Positions 8,641-23,926 of a stretch of DNA of 64,000 nt are shown piece by piece. The position numbers and the translations under genes were made by a program. The notes under the pieces were generated by a model. It did no database searches, was not told the origin of the DNA, and worked only from the letters and a program-made list of their open reading frames with translations. The stretch spans positions 21,257 through 85,256 of the forward strand of contig JAJCZS010000042.1 in assembly GCA_029262275.1 (NCBI GenBank), read 5' to 3'. Origin of the DNA: Deltaproteobacteria bacterium (lineage in GTDB: Bacteria > Desulfobacterota_D > UBA1144 > Nemesobacterales > UBA2774). Every line of letters starts with the position of its first letter. Positions within the stretch are counted from its first letter, which is position 1.

Positions 8641-9204
8641 ATGAAGGTTAAAATTATTCTTAAATTTGTGTTTTTATTTATGTTACTAGCTTTTCAGTTT
8701 AGTTGTGACAATGATGGCAATGCCCAACAAATAAGTAATGAATTGAATATTATTTACTCAGGGAGTTTTTTTCCTGCTCCTGAAAAAACTGATACCAATG
8801 ATGACGGTAGGCCTGGGAGTCTAAGAACATACGCAGGTGAGGGGTCCTTTGGGAGTTCGATCATAACTATACTTGACGAATTTGCCCAGCCTATTCCTCC
8901 TGTGAACTGTCCTTTGGATAATCTCGAATTTGACCTTGTAAAAGGTAGTTTCATAATCAGAGTCGGTAATGGAGACCTCTTGCTGGGAACGGTTGAATCC
9001 GGATTTAGCTGCTTTGACCCTATTACAAGAAGGTCCGAAATTACTGAAGAAGGTGTGATAACAGAAGGCACAGGTCAATTTGCCGGTGTTGCAGGCACTG
9101 TTGTTATCAGAACAAGCTCCATATTTCAGAACACAACCGCTGTAGACGGGTTTGCCTCAGGCGGGTCTACTGGAGATATAATGGGCACTTTAGAATTTGA
9201 ATAG
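8641..9204 (+). CDS. Hypothetical secreted lipoprotein
   Basis: Signal peptide with lipobox-like LAFQFSC; RBS aaaaggaggg; lies between two tRNA-like fragments. Confidence 0.7.
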   Translation: MKVKIILKFVFLFMLLAFQFSCDNDGNAQQISNELNIIYSGSFFPAPEKTDTNDDGRPGSLRTYAGEGSFGSSIITILDEFAQPIPPVNCPLDNLEFDLVKGSFIIRVGNGDLLLGTVESGFSCFDPITRRSEITEEGVITEGTGQFAGVAGTVVIRTSSIFQNTTAVDGFASGGSTGDIMGTLEFE

Positions 9205-9207
9205 GGG

Positions 9208-9253
9208 TGGCGGGCGATGGGGAATTCAAACCCCCGACCTCAGGCTTCGGAGG
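9208..9253 (-). repeat. Partial copy of tRNA-Arg(CCG) 3' end (distal att repeat)
   Basis: tggcgggcgatggggaattcaaacccccgacctcaggcttcggagg is 44/46 identical to 15796-15841. Confidence 0.85.
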
Positions 9254-9433
9254 GCTTTTCCACTTGAATTTGCAAACTCACTTCATTCTTGCAATTTGCA
9301 TTAAAGAAAAGCTCTTAAGAAAGTTTATAGAGTTAGATTATGTAGATTGTTTAGAATATTTATAGTCAGTATGGACACCTATTTGGACACTGCTAGTATT
9401 GAGATTGCTTTACTTTACAGTTACTTTGTAAGT

Positions 9434-9886
9434 ATGAGGAATTATGTAATAGCCTTTTTGATTTTAGGGCTTCTGCTTCCAACTTTTTTACCATTTGCAC
9501 CACATGTTGCTGTGCATGCAATGTATGATGCTCACATTGTACGCCATCTAGACTCGTCTCCTCATAACGGAATCGAAATTGATCACTCTCATGGAACAGA
9601 GAATGATCTTTATACCGAACATGAGGATATTGATCATCATGTTCCTACTGATTTCGCATCTTATTATAAAGACTTTCTACATATAGATTTGAAAAATACG
9701 GATCAAGCGAACTTGATATCAAAATTGATTTCGGTTCAGGATATTGGTTATGATCTCACAGTAGATATAGCAAAAACTAGACTTTATAAAACAACATCTC
9801 ATATGAGACGTGGCCCCCCAGTTGGTCATGTTTATAAACCCAACTCATCATCTTTATATCTCACCACACTTCGAATACGGATTTAG
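9434..9886 (+). CDS. His-rich small secreted/periplasmic protein, putative metal-associated, upstream of czcCBA (track ORF begins 9347)
   Basis: Start MRNYVIAFLILGLLLPTFLPFAPH gives a signal peptide; His/Asp/Glu-rich segment HNGIEIDHSHGTENDLYTEHEDIDHH. Confidence 0.6.
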   Translation: MRNYVIAFLILGLLLPTFLPFAPHVAVHAMYDAHIVRHLDSSPHNGIEIDHSHGTENDLYTEHEDIDHHVPTDFASYYKDFLHIDLKNTDQANLISKLISVQDIGYDLTVDIAKTRLYKTTSHMRRGPPVGHVYKPNSSSLYLTTLRIRI

Positions 9887-10010
9887 ATTTTAAGTCCACC
9901 GTGTTCTTGTCACATTACCTACACATAGGATTTCTACGTGTGTAGATATCTCTATATCTAAGTATAGTCCAGTTTTGCGGGCTAGATCATAAATTTTAAA
10001 GGATAATATT

Positions 10011-11289
10011 ATGATAAAAAAAACTCTTTTTATTTCGATATTTGTATTGCTTTTAAGTAGTACAATACCTTGCTTAGCTCAGACTTTAGATAAGCAAGCC
10101 GCGTTAAAACAAGCATTACAAAATAACCCTTCATATAAGGCAGCATTATCAGAAATTCAAGCTGCTTCGGGACAGCGGTCTCAAGCCTCGCTCCGTCCTA
10201 ATCCAAATACAGTGTTTGAAGTTGAAAATATAGGTGGTAGTGGAGAGCGTGAAGGATTTGAACGAACTGAAATAACACTAGGAATTGAGCAAAAGATAGA
10301 GCTTGCAGGAAAACGTCGGATCCGAACTGAGGTTGCAGATTTTGGTTATAAAATCATCCGGGAAGAAGCTATTGTTGAAGCTTTAAAGCTTCTATCAGAA
10401 ACTGAATATGCCATTATCCGGATGGCTGTTGCTAAAGAGCGCATTGAGCTTGCAGACAAGCGCTTGCAACTTGCTACCCAAACCTACAACATTGTAAAAA
10501 AACGAGTTAATGCAGCAGCCTCCCCCGATATGGAGCTTGCCAAGTCTGACATTGAGAAGATCGAGGCAGAAATAGAAAAACATCACGTTGAGGAAGAATA
10601 TAATATAGCTCGCAATGACTTGGCTCGCCTACTAGGTCTAGATGATGGTAATGATCTTGATATCAAAATTGATTTATCTGCTTTACCAAAGCTTGCAGAT
10701 TATCAAGCCGTACTAATTGCCTTGAACTCAGCTCCACAATTGCGTAGCCAGGAATTTGCAAAAATGAAGGCGCGATCTGCTCTAGATCTTGCAAAAGCAA
10801 CTGGTGTGCCTGATCCTACCGTGGGTGTTGGGGTTAGACAGTTTTTTGATAATGATGATACTGCTTTGGTTGCTACATTATCATTTCCCTTGCCTTTGTT
10901 TGACCGCAATCAAGGTGCTATTAAAAGTGCCCAAGCCAATGTGGTCCGTGTAGACGCACAAGCACGTGCTACAGAATTATCTATTTATCAGTCTGCCAAA
11001 CAGGCATGGGAATTATTCTATGCAGAATTGGATATAACACGCCACTATATGGATGAAATAATTCCAATTGCAAAAAAGGCTTATGATCAAGCAGATAAAG
11101 GATACAACCTCGGGGCATTCGAGTTCTTAGATTTGCTCGATGCACAGCGCACACTCAATAGAGTGCAGTCCGAGTACTTAGACAATATACTCGAGCTTTA
11201 TGAGGCTAAAGTACAAATCGACTATTTGGCTGGAACATACAAACCCCTCATTCAAGAGGTCTCACAAAACACAGTGGAGGATAAGAAGA

Positions 11290-11297
<8 letters not shown>
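10011..11297 (+). CDS. TolC-family outer membrane efflux protein (CzcC/CusC-like)
   Basis: Signal peptide; ALQNNPSYKAALSEIQAASGQRSQASLRPNP and GYNLGAFEFLDLLDAQRTLNRVQSEYLD typical of the OEP family. Confidence 0.92.
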
Positions 11298-15730
<4,433 letters not shown>

Positions 15731-15795
15731 TAAGGGTGTATATATTTTAATGAATTGCAAAAAATATCATATTCAACTTCATTCATTATAAACAA

Positions 15796-15872
15796 TGGCG
15801 GGCGATGGGGGATTCGAACCCCCGACCTCAGGCTTCGGAGGCCTGCGCTCTAATCCACTGAGCTAATCGCCC
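15796..15872 (-). tRNA. tRNA-Arg (anticodon CCG), CCA encoded
   Basis: Reverse complement GGGCGAT TA GCTCAGTGGATTAGAGC G CAGGC CTCCGAA GCCTG AGGTC GGGGG TTCGAAT CCCCC ATCGCCC G CCA folds as a complete cloverleaf. Confidence 0.96.
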
Positions 15873-15879
15873 TAGGTAT

Positions 15880-16677
15880 TTATTTCTTTGGCAAAGGTAG
15901 TCCTAATTCTTTCATTACGACCTGCATGTCTTCCCAGGCAGGTTTCTTGAAATTGGGGTTTCTTAGTAGTGCCGCCGGGTGGTAAGTCACCATGAGCTTT
16001 GATCCACTGTAACTGTGGAACTTCCCTCTCAGGCTGCCAAGGCTAGCTTTTGTTTTGAGAATAGATTTTGCAGCAGTAGCTCCTAAACAAACTATAACTT
16101 CAGGTTTAATAAATCTGATCTGTTTAAATAGGAACTGCTCACATGTGTCCATTTCACTCTGTTCAGGTGTTCTGTTATTAGGTGGGCGGCATTTTACTAC
16201 ATTTCCTATATAAACTTCTTCCCTCGTAAGTCCCATGGCTTCAATAATTTTAGTAAGGAGTTTTCCTGATCTACCTACAAAAGGCATTCCTTGCATATCC
16301 TCATCACGCCCTGGGCCCTCTCCTACAAACATCAGCCTTGCTTTTGGATTCCCGCCGCCGAATACAAGATTTGTCCTCCCTTCATGCAATTGGCATCTTG
16401 TGCAGTCTCCAATTTCCTCTCTGATCTCATCTAGTGTCATGACGTCAGATTCAAACAGGCCTTCGGGTTCTTGTATTGTGATTATGTCTTCATCAAGCGG
16501 GTTTGTCTTTTTAGCCATTGATTCCGTCCTTGGTTTTTTATTCTCAGATATAACTCCAGGGCTGTCTTCAGAAGTAGCTTTTGGTTTGGGTACTGTTTTT
16601 ACACCCATAGATTGCCTGAATTCAAGATAATTCTTAAGTTCTTGGGTAATTGTTTTTAGGTCGTTTTCATCGCTCAT
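15880..16677 (-). CDS. Uracil-DNA glycosylase, family 4 type
   Basis: GDCTRCQLHEGRTNLVFGGGNPKARLMFVGEGPGRDEDMQGMPFVGRSGKLL; GNVVKCRPPNNRTPE; TYHPAALLRNP. Confidence 0.93.
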   Translation of the reverse strand: MSDENDLKTITQELKNYLEFRQSMGVKTVPKPKATSEDSPGVISENKKPRTESMAKKTNPLDEDIITIQEPEGLFESDVMTLDEIREEIGDCTRCQLHEGRTNLVFGGGNPKARLMFVGEGPGRDEDMQGMPFVGRSGKLLTKIIEAMGLTREEVYIGNVVKCRPPNNRTPEQSEMDTCEQFLFKQIRFIKPEVIVCLGATAAKSILKTKASLGSLRGKFHSYSGSKLMVTYHPAALLRNPNFKKPAWEDMQVVMKELGLPLPKK

Positions 16678-16818
16678 TTCTCTGATCCCTAATATAATAC
16701 AACATAACTAAATTGTAAAAGCACATCTACTAATAATAAACACACTTTGAACTCTTCTTGTGTTTCTGGTAAACCATTCTATTCTAAATAAAACTTTTCG
16801 GAGTGAAAAAAGCGGAAT

Positions 16819-19305
16819 ATGAAAGACAGTTATAACCCAAAAGAGATTGAGAAGAAGTGGAGAGACGACTGGGATAAGAAGAACTTATACCAGGTTCAAG
16901 TAGAAGATGATAAAGAGAAATACTATGTTCTTGAGATGTTTCCCTATCCTTCTGGTCGCATACACATGGGCCATGTGAGGAACTATACAATTGGCGATGT
17001 CACAGCCCGTTACAAAAGAACCAGAGGATTTAATGTGCTTCATCCTATTGGCTGGGACGCTTTTGGATTGCCAGCAGAAAATGCAGCAATTGAGCGAGGG
17101 GTGCATCCTGCTAAATGGACCTACGAGAACATTGAGCAAATGAAGGCACAGCTTAAGCAGCTTGGCTTCAGCTACGACTGGACAAGAGAGATAGCAACTT
17201 GCGATCCTTCCTATTACAAGTGGGAGCAGATGGTTTTTTCCCACATGTTAAAGAAAGGCCTTGCTTATCAAAAGTCGACCACTGTAAATTGGTGCCCTTC
17301 CTGTGAGACTGTGCTGGCTAATGAGCAGGTTGAGGATGGGCTTTGCTGGCGTTGCGCCTCGGAAGTGGAATTAAAAGAGATGGCAGGCTGGTTTTTTAAA
17401 ACAACAGAGTATACAGAAGAGCTACTTGAGTGGGCTGATAAGTTAAAAGATGGCTGGCCTGAGAGAGTGCTCTCTATGCAGAAGAACTGGATAGGCAAAA
17501 GCACAGGGGCACAGATAGAATTTCCTCTACAGGAGCCAGTTGGTGGGGGAGAAAACTTAAAGGTTTTCACTACGCGTCCTGACACAGTGTTTGGTGTAAC
17601 GTACATGAGCATTGCCCCCGAGCATCCACTTTTGCAGGAGCTAATAAAGGGGAAACCTGAGGAAGAAGAAGTTAAGGCGTTCATAGAAAGAGTAAATAAA
17701 CAAAGCAGTTTAGAGAGAGTGGCAGAAGGGACAAAAAAAGAAGGGGTTTTTACTGGGGCTTATGCTATAAACCCACTCACTCATACAAGTATTCCTATTT
17801 ATGTAGCCAACTTTGTTCTTATTGAATATGGGACAGGAATTATTATGTGTGTCCCAGCTCACGATCAAAGGGATTTCGAATTTGCTAAAGAATATAACCT
17901 TCCAATTAAGGTAGTGATCCAGCCTGAGGGAACAGAGTTGGATCCACAAACTATGACTGAGGCCTATGTAGAGCCTGGGGTAATGATTAATTCAATGGAT
18001 TTTACAGATCTTCCTTCACAAGAGGGTAAAGAAGAGATAATGGATTATATAGAGAAAGAAGGTATTGGTGAGAGACAGATTAATTATAGACTCCGCGATT
18101 GGGGAATCTCCAGACAAAGATACTGGGGCACACCTATTCCTATTATATATTGCGATAAATGTGGTGCAGTTCCAGTTCCCGATCAAGATCTTCCTGTGGA
18201 GCTTCCCCTAGACATAGAATTTACAGGTAAAGGCGGATCACCGCTTTCTAAGATAGAGAGCTTTGTAAATACGGATTGCCCTGAGTGCGGGGGTTCTGCA
18301 AAAAGAGAGACGGATACCATGGATACGTTTGTTGAATCTTCTTGGTACTTTCTTAGATACGCCTCCCCTAATTATACTGAAGGCATATTTGATAAGGACG
18401 AAGTTTCATACTGGCTCTCTGTTGACCAATACATAGGCGGTATCGAGCATGCCATACTTCATCTTCTATATGCAAGGTTTTTTACTAAGGCACTAAGAGA
18501 CCTTGGGATGTGTGATTTGGATGAGCCGTTTAAAAACTTGCTCACACAAGGCATGGTAATTAAAGACGGCACCAAGATGTCCAAGTCTGTGGGGAACATA
18601 GTGGACCCCGATGATATGATCGCGAAATATGGGGCAGACACAGTCAGGTTATTTATCATGTTTGCAGCTCCAGTTAACAGAGATTTAGATTGGAGCGATG
18701 AAGCTGTTGAAGGGTCGTTTAGATTTTTAAACCGTATGTGGCGTTTAATATCCGATGTCCTTGGAGATATAGATAGTGTTAAGGGTGTTCATGCAAAAAC
18801 CGATAAAATTTCAAAATCTGCAAAAGAACTTCTTACAAAAACACATAAAACAATAAAAAAGGTAACGGAGGATCTGGATAGATTTTCTTTTAATACTGCA
18901 ATTGCGGCTGTTATGGAACTACTAAACGATACGTCAAGATTTAAGCCCAATGGAGAAAATGATCTACCTGTTTTAAGAGAGGCTGTTGAAGCTATGGTCA
19001 GACTCCTTTATCCAATGGCCCCACATATCTCAGAAGAGCTTTGGCATGAGCTTGGATACGAGGATACGCTTGTTGATATGGAATGGATTTCCTGGAACAA
19101 GGACCTTGTTGAGAGTGCTGCAATAAACATTGTAGTTCAGATAAACGGTAAAGTCAGAAGCCAGATTACCATGGATCCTGACTCCGACCAGGACCAGATG
19201 AAAGAGGCCGCATTTGCAGATGAAAAAATTCAAAGCTTTATTGCCGGCAAAGAACCAAAGAAAGTAATAGTAGTCCCTAAGAAGCTAGTGAATATTGTTA
19301 TCTAA
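16819..19305 (+). CDS. leuS: Leucyl-tRNA synthetase
   Basis: [21 protein letters not shown] (HIGH-like), [10 protein letters not shown] (KMSKS), 828 aa. Confidence 0.98.
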   Translation: MKDSYNPKEIEKKWRDDWDKKNLYQVQVEDDKEKYYVLEMFPYPSGRIHMGHVRNYTIGDVTARYKRTRGFNVLHPIGWDAFGLPAENAAIERGVHPAKWTYENIEQMKAQLKQLGFSYDWTREIATCDPSYYKWEQMVFSHMLKKGLAYQKSTTVNWCPSCETVLANEQVEDGLCWRCASEVELKEMAGWFFKTTEYTEELLEWADKLKDGWPERVLSMQKNWIGKSTGAQIEFPLQEPVGGGENLKVFTTRPDTVFGVTYMSIAPEHPLLQELIKGKPEEEEVKAFIERVNKQSSLERVAEGTKKEGVFTGAYAINPLTHTSIPIYVANFVLIEYGTGIIMCVPAHDQRDFEFAKEYNLPIKVVIQPEGTELDPQTMTEAYVEPGVMINSMDFTDLPSQEGKEEIMDYIEKEGIGERQINYRLRDWGISRQRYWGTPIPIIYCDKCGAVPVPDQDLPVELPLDIEFTGKGGSPLSKIESFVNTDCPECGGSAKRETDTMDTFVESSWYFLRYASPNYTEGIFDKDEVSYWLSVDQYIGGIEHAILHLLYARFFTKALRDLGMCDLDEPFKNLLTQGMVIKDGTKMSKSVGNIVDPDDMIAKYGADTVRLFIMFAAPVNRDLDWSDEAVEGSFRFLNRMWRLISDVLGDIDSVKGVHAKTDKISKSAKELLTKTHKTIKKVTEDLDRFSFNTAIAAVMELLNDTSRFKPNGENDLPVLREAVEAMVRLLYPMAPHISEELWHELGYEDTLVDMEWISWNKDLVESAAINIVVQINGKVRSQITMDPDSDQDQMKEAAFADEKIQSFIAGKEPKKVIVVPKKLVNIVI

Positions 19306-19390
19306 TTATTAGCTTTGATATTTATTGCCCCTGTGGTATCTTGAATCGCTTCGATTTTGAAATAGCAAATAAATGGAGGAGCCGTATCCA

Positions 19391-20473
19391 ATGGCAGATA
19401 AAAACAAAAATACTATAGACGATTTTCTTAATAAAAAGGTGAAAGCAATAGAAGTTGATGCTCCAAAAACTGTTTCCCAGTTACTCTCAGAAATGGCGGA
19501 GACGGGGTTTCAGGGAAAAAGTCTTGCACGAGTTGTAGATGTATTTGAACAAATGATAAAAGATGATGACGTTACTATTCTTCTTGGCTACACAGGCTCA
19601 CTTTCAACCACAGGTCAGTGGAAGATAATAAATTGGCTGATTGAAAACCGTTATGTTGATATACTTGTTCCAACTGGTGCCAATATTTCTGAGGACATAA
19701 TAGATGCAATGGGTTTTGATTACTGGCAGGGCTCTCATACGGCTGATAATGAAGTGCTTTTTAGAGAAGGGCTTAACCGTTATTACGATGTTTACGGGAA
19801 AGAAACCGATTATCTGGTTATGACAGAGCTCTTAGGTGAATTTATCTTGACTCTAGATGAATCTTATAATTACTCATCAAGAGAGCTGCTCTATCACTGC
19901 GGAAAATGGCTATCAGATAAAAATATCCCAAGCATAGTAGCCAAGGCTGCGGAGCACGGAGTTCCAGTGTTTTGCCCCGCTATTGCAGACAGCCCATATG
20001 GTGATGCTGCTCTTATTGCTAAAAGTAAGGGGTTTAATCTAACAATAGACGCAATTAAAGACTATGTTGAATTCATGACGCTTGGGGAAACAGTTAAGGA
20101 TACAGCGGTTATTTATATAGGTGGTGGAGTTCCCAAAGATTTTATCCAGCTCTTTGCAGTAACTGGGGATTTGCTTTACGAAGATAGACACGTTCCTAAT
20201 AGGCAATCTGGCTTAAATAGAAAAGGAACTGGTGAGGCTGAAACTTATTATCCTCACAAATATGCGATTCAGATAACAACAGATTCACCTCAGTGGGGAG
20301 GGCTCTCAGGCTGTACATTTGATGAGGCCGTGTCCTGGGGTAAGGAAGATCCAGAGGGAAGTTTGGTTCAGTGCTACTGTGATGCAACGATTGCATTACC
20401 TCTAGTTTCGCACGCTCTTGCAGAAAGAATTGGTACTAAAAGAAAGGGCACAGATTTTTCAGGAATCCTCTAG
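19391..20473 (+). CDS. Deoxyhypusine synthase family protein (bacterial DHS-like)
   Basis: LLGYTGSLSTTGQWKII, VPTGANISEDIIDAMG, IYIGGGVPKDFIQ, FDEAVSWGK (catalytic-Lys motif). GGAGGA RBS supports start at 19391; track ORF begins 19373. Confidence 0.9.
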   Translation: MADKNKNTIDDFLNKKVKAIEVDAPKTVSQLLSEMAETGFQGKSLARVVDVFEQMIKDDDVTILLGYTGSLSTTGQWKIINWLIENRYVDILVPTGANISEDIIDAMGFDYWQGSHTADNEVLFREGLNRYYDVYGKETDYLVMTELLGEFILTLDESYNYSSRELLYHCGKWLSDKNIPSIVAKAAEHGVPVFCPAIADSPYGDAALIAKSKGFNLTIDAIKDYVEFMTLGETVKDTAVIYIGGGVPKDFIQLFAVTGDLLYEDRHVPNRQSGLNRKGTGEAETYYPHKYAIQITTDSPQWGGLSGCTFDEAVSWGKEDPEGSLVQCYCDATIALPLVSHALAERIGTKRKGTDFSGIL

Positions 20474-21102
20474 TTGTGATTGGACATGGTAGCCAGTTCT
20501 CTGGCTGCTGACTGAGGGTCTGAAGATCCAAATATGCTTGTAATTACAGCTATCCCATTTACCCCAGTCTCTAATATTGGCGTAGCATTATCTTTGGTAA
20601 TGCCGCCTATTGCGAATATTGGAATCTGGGTAATCAATTTCACAGCTTCTTCTAGAATCTCGATAGAAGTAGGTTCTCTCTCAGGTTTTGTAGGCGTGTA
20701 ATATGGGGTGCCAAACGCTACATAATCAGCACCACTTTCTACAGCAGTTAGCCCTCTTTCGATCTGGTTATAACATGTTACTCCAATTATAGCCTCACTA
20801 CCCAATATGGCTCTTGCATTGGTTACAGATGTATCATCTCCGCCCAGATGAACACCCTCTGCTCCGATTTTCTTTGTAAGCTCTGGTGAGTCATTGATTA
20901 TAAGAGGCACTCCATATTTTCTGGTTACCTCAAGAAGTTCTTGGCCTAATTTTATTATTTCATTCTCTGGAGTGTTTTTCTCTCTTAATTGAACAATTTT
21001 CGCTCCACCTTTGATAGATTTCTCGACTATCTCAACAAACCTATCCCGTTCAATCAGATTTTTATCGGTGATAACATATAGTCCGTTTAAGCTAGTTTTC
21101 AT
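20470..21102 (-). CDS. thiE: Thiamine-phosphate synthase
   Basis: GLYVITDKNL, IVQLREKNT, LIINDSPELTKKIGAEGVHLGGDD, IFAIGGI. Confidence 0.95.
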   Translation of the reverse strand: MKTSLNGLYVITDKNLIERDRFVEIVEKSIKGGAKIVQLREKNTPENEIIKLGQELLEVTRKYGVPLIINDSPELTKKIGAEGVHLGGDDTSVTNARAILGSEAIIGVTCYNQIERGLTAVESGADYVAFGTPYYTPTKPEREPTSIEILEEAVKLITQIPIFAIGGITKDNATPILETGVNGIAVITSIFGSSDPQSAARELATMSNHN

Positions 21103-21125
21103 AATTTTAGAATGCGGTAGGTCAA

Positions 21126-22460
21126 CTAACCTTCAATTTTGGAGAAGATTGCATCTGTTACTGCGTCATAATCGGCCGGTAGCTCAATAGGGGCGTTGGC
21201 ATACTTTGAAAATACTCCCTCGAGTTCCTTTTTATGGTATCCAATTTTAAATTCAACAAATTTGAGCCCGTGTGCAGTTGATATAACTACAATTCTATCA
21301 GTAGGTTTGAAAACTTTCTTTTCCTTTAATTTAAGAAACACTCCAAGAGCAACACCTGTGTGTGGGCAGTTAAATGTTCCCGTTTTATCTACCTGTGCTG
21401 CAGCATTTGCTAGTTCTTCCTCACTTGCCTGCTCAACTATGCCGTCGAATTCCCTCAGCGTTCTGATGGCTTTGTTAACACTTACTGGATTTCCAATTTG
21501 AATGGCATTAGCTAGAGTTTTCTTGGCTTTCACTGGATGGAACTCTTCAAAATCCTTAAGATAGCTTAAATACAGAGGATTCGCATGTTCAGCCTGGGCA
21601 CATACTAGCCTTGGTAATTTATCAATTAGACCAAGATCCTTCATCATTAAAAATCCTTTTCCAAGAGCAGATATGTTTCCTAAGTTTCCACCTGGAATTA
21701 TAATCCAGTCAGGCACTTCCCAATCAAATTGCTGACACAGCTCTACACTAATAGTTTTCTGCCCCTCTATGCGAAGTGAGTTAATAGAATTTGCTAGATA
21801 GATATTATTTTGGCTACAAACTTTTTGCACCATTTCCATGCATCCATCGAAATCAGTATCTAAGGATAGAACCATCGCCCCATTTGAAATCGGCTGCACT
21901 AGCTGTGCAACTGAGACTTTATCTTTTGGTAGAAAAACAATTGCGGGTATGTCTGCTGAGGCGCAGTAGGCAGCAAGGGCTGCTGAAGTATCACCTGTAG
22001 ATGCGCAGGCCACGGCTGGTACATCCTTGCCATTAGCTTTCATTTGCTGCACTACAGATACTAGAACTGTCATACCTAAATCTTTAAATGAGCCTGTGTG
22101 GCTATTACCACACATTTTAAGCCAAAGGTCTTCCATTCCAACCTGCTTTCCAAACCGCTCAGCCCAAAACAGGTTTGTAGCTCCCTCATACATTGAGACA
22201 ATGTTTTCGTCTTCTACATATGGGCAGACCCATTCTTTCTTTCCCCATACGGAGCTTCCGTAGGGCCATGATTGCCTTCGGTAACGGTCATCAAATATAG
22301 CTTTCCACTCATCAGCAGAAGTTTCTTTGAGTTTATCGAGGTCGTGTGTGACTTCGAGTAAGTTATTGCATTTCTTGCATCGGTAGATTATTTCATCTAA
22401 TGGATATGTTTCACCGCACTCTTCATTTATACAACTAAACCAGGCTTTATATTCGCTCAT
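21126..22460 (-). CDS. thrC: Threonine synthase
   Basis: N-terminal Cys pairs ([22 protein letters not shown]), PLP site [32 protein letters not shown]. Confidence 0.93.
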   Translation of the reverse strand: MSEYKAWFSCINEECGETYPLDEIIYRCKKCNNLLEVTHDLDKLKETSADEWKAIFDDRYRRQSWPYGSSVWGKKEWVCPYVEDENIVSMYEGATNLFWAERFGKQVGMEDLWLKMCGNSHTGSFKDLGMTVLVSVVQQMKANGKDVPAVACASTGDTSAALAAYCASADIPAIVFLPKDKVSVAQLVQPISNGAMVLSLDTDFDGCMEMVQKVCSQNNIYLANSINSLRIEGQKTISVELCQQFDWEVPDWIIIPGGNLGNISALGKGFLMMKDLGLIDKLPRLVCAQAEHANPLYLSYLKDFEEFHPVKAKKTLANAIQIGNPVSVNKAIRTLREFDGIVEQASEEELANAAAQVDKTGTFNCPHTGVALGVFLKLKEKKVFKPTDRIVVISTAHGLKFVEFKIGYHKKELEGVFSKYANAPIELPADYDAVTDAIFSKIEG

Positions 22461-22670
22461 AACTAAACAAAATACATCTTGGTATTTTGACTGTCAAACA
22501 TTTGAGCTTATATCTTGAATATTCTGAGAAGATTATTCTGTAGCAGGTGTTTCATTTGACCGAGTTACAGCTTGTATTAAATACTGTATTTGGTGTATTA
22601 TCTTTAAAGATATTCTTAATGATTGCGTCCTAAGTTATCGAAATCGGACAATAATAATTTAAGACTGTTA

Positions 22671-22699
22671 TTGACAGAAATTGTGCGTTTTGGTAATCT
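22671..22699 (+). promoter_or_regulatory. Sigma-70-type promoter for acylphosphatase gene
   Basis: TTGACA-N17-TAATCT, -10 ends 11 nt before ATG 22711. Confidence 0.65.
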
Positions 22700-22710
22700 G
22701 AGCTTATTGG

Positions 22711-22986
22711 ATGGATAAAAAAAGAGTACATATTATAGTCCAAGGCAAAGTTCAGGGAGTATTTTTTAGAGCATCTACTAAAGACAAAGCTACCGAGCTA
22801 GAACTGAGCGGATTTGTAAGGAATATGCCCGACGGAACTGTGGAAATTGTTGCTGAGGGGAGTCAAGAACAGCTTACAAAACTTGTAGATTGGTGCCACA
22901 TAGGGCCTGAACGTTCAATTGTGAATGAAGTTCACTCAGACTGGCAGACTTACATAGCAGAATTTGAAGCATTCAATATTCGTTAA
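22711..22986 (+). CDS. acyP: Acylphosphatase
   Basis: HIIVQGKVQGVFFRASTKDKATELELSGFVRNMPDGTVEIVAEG. Confidence 0.95.
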   Translation: MDKKRVHIIVQGKVQGVFFRASTKDKATELELSGFVRNMPDGTVEIVAEGSQEQLTKLVDWCHIGPERSIVNEVHSDWQTYIAEFEAFNIR

Positions 22987-23010
22987 TAAAAAGGGAGTTA
23001 AGTAAATCTT

Positions 23011-23655
23011 ATGATCATAAAGTGTATACCGGGAGGTATCTTTTTAACTAACTGTTACATTCTCGGGGATGAAGAGACGAATGAAGGAATTTTAATCGAC
23101 CCCGGAGAACAAATGGATGAAATTATGGCTGAAGTTAAGAATTCTGGGCTAAAGATTACAAAGATTGTAAATACACATACTCATATTGATCATGTCGCCG
23201 GAGTTCAGCAAGCTAAAGAAGAACTTGGGGTACCATTTTATTTGCATCCTGAAGACGAGCCTGTTTTGCAGGTGTTGCCTGAGGCGGCTGCTAGATTTCC
23301 CCAGTTCGGCAATGTCAGGATTCCCGAGATAGATGTTTATATAGAAGAAGGAGATGAGGTAGAGATTGGCAGTCTAAAAGCTAAGGTACTGCATACCCCT
23401 GGGCATTCATGGGGAAGCGTTTGTTTTGTGATTGATGATCATATTATCTCAGGCGATACTTTATTTGCCGGCAGTGTTGGCAGGGTAGATCTTACAGGCG
23501 GTACATCAATGAGAGAGCTCGTGGGATCTATTAAGTCAAAGCTTATGTCGCTGCCCGATTCTTACAATGTTTATCCAGGTCATGGTCCTTTTACAACCAT
23601 AGGAATAGAACGAAGATCAAATCCCTTTATTACAGGTGATTTGGCTATTTTATAA
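23011..23655 (+). CDS. MBL-fold metallo-hydrolase (glyoxalase II-like)
   Basis: THTHIDHVAG, HTPGHSWGSVCFVI, SGDTLFAGSVGR. Confidence 0.93.
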   Translation: MIIKCIPGGIFLTNCYILGDEETNEGILIDPGEQMDEIMAEVKNSGLKITKIVNTHTHIDHVAGVQQAKEELGVPFYLHPEDEPVLQVLPEAAARFPQFGNVRIPEIDVYIEEGDEVEIGSLKAKVLHTPGHSWGSVCFVIDDHIISGDTLFAGSVGRVDLTGGTSMRELVGSIKSKLMSLPDSYNVYPGHGPFTTIGIERRSNPFITGDLAIL

Positions 23656-23656
23656 T

Positions 23657-23926
23657 ATGGAAAGAACAATAATCAGAGTTGTACTGGCAGTCTTAATCAT
23701 CTCTCTATTCGTATATCTTTTCACCAGAGAAATTACTCAAGTATATGCTCTTCACCAAGAGAACGAGAAAGTGAAACTGGAATCCAAAAAATTAGAAGAA
23801 GCAAACAACAAACTAACAAGGAAAATAGAATTGATCCAAGTAGATGAAACATATAAAGAAAAAGTCATAAGAAAAGAACTAGGGATGATCAAAAAAGGTG
23901 AAAAAGTTTATAGATTTCAAGAGTAA
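23657..23926 (+). CDS. FtsB/DivIC-family septum formation initiator-like protein
   Basis: Short protein with N-terminal TM and coiled coil, ...VIRKELGMIKKGEKVYRFQE; track ORF begins 23636. Confidence 0.8.
   Translation: MERTIIRVVLAVLIISLFVYLFTREITQVYALHQENEKVKLESKKLEEANNKLTRKIELIQVDETYKEKVIRKELGMIKKGEKVYRFQE

Noticed and set aside
8754-9071. Antisense ORF opposite the lipoprotein gene, and similar antisense ORFs throughout the track
   Set aside because: No recognisable domains or ribosome-binding sites; they lie antisense to well-supported genes.
11200-11289. Upstream extension of the CzcB ORF as real coding sequence
   Set aside because: It overlaps the end of the TolC-like gene in another frame; the ATG at 11290 gives a proper signal sequence.
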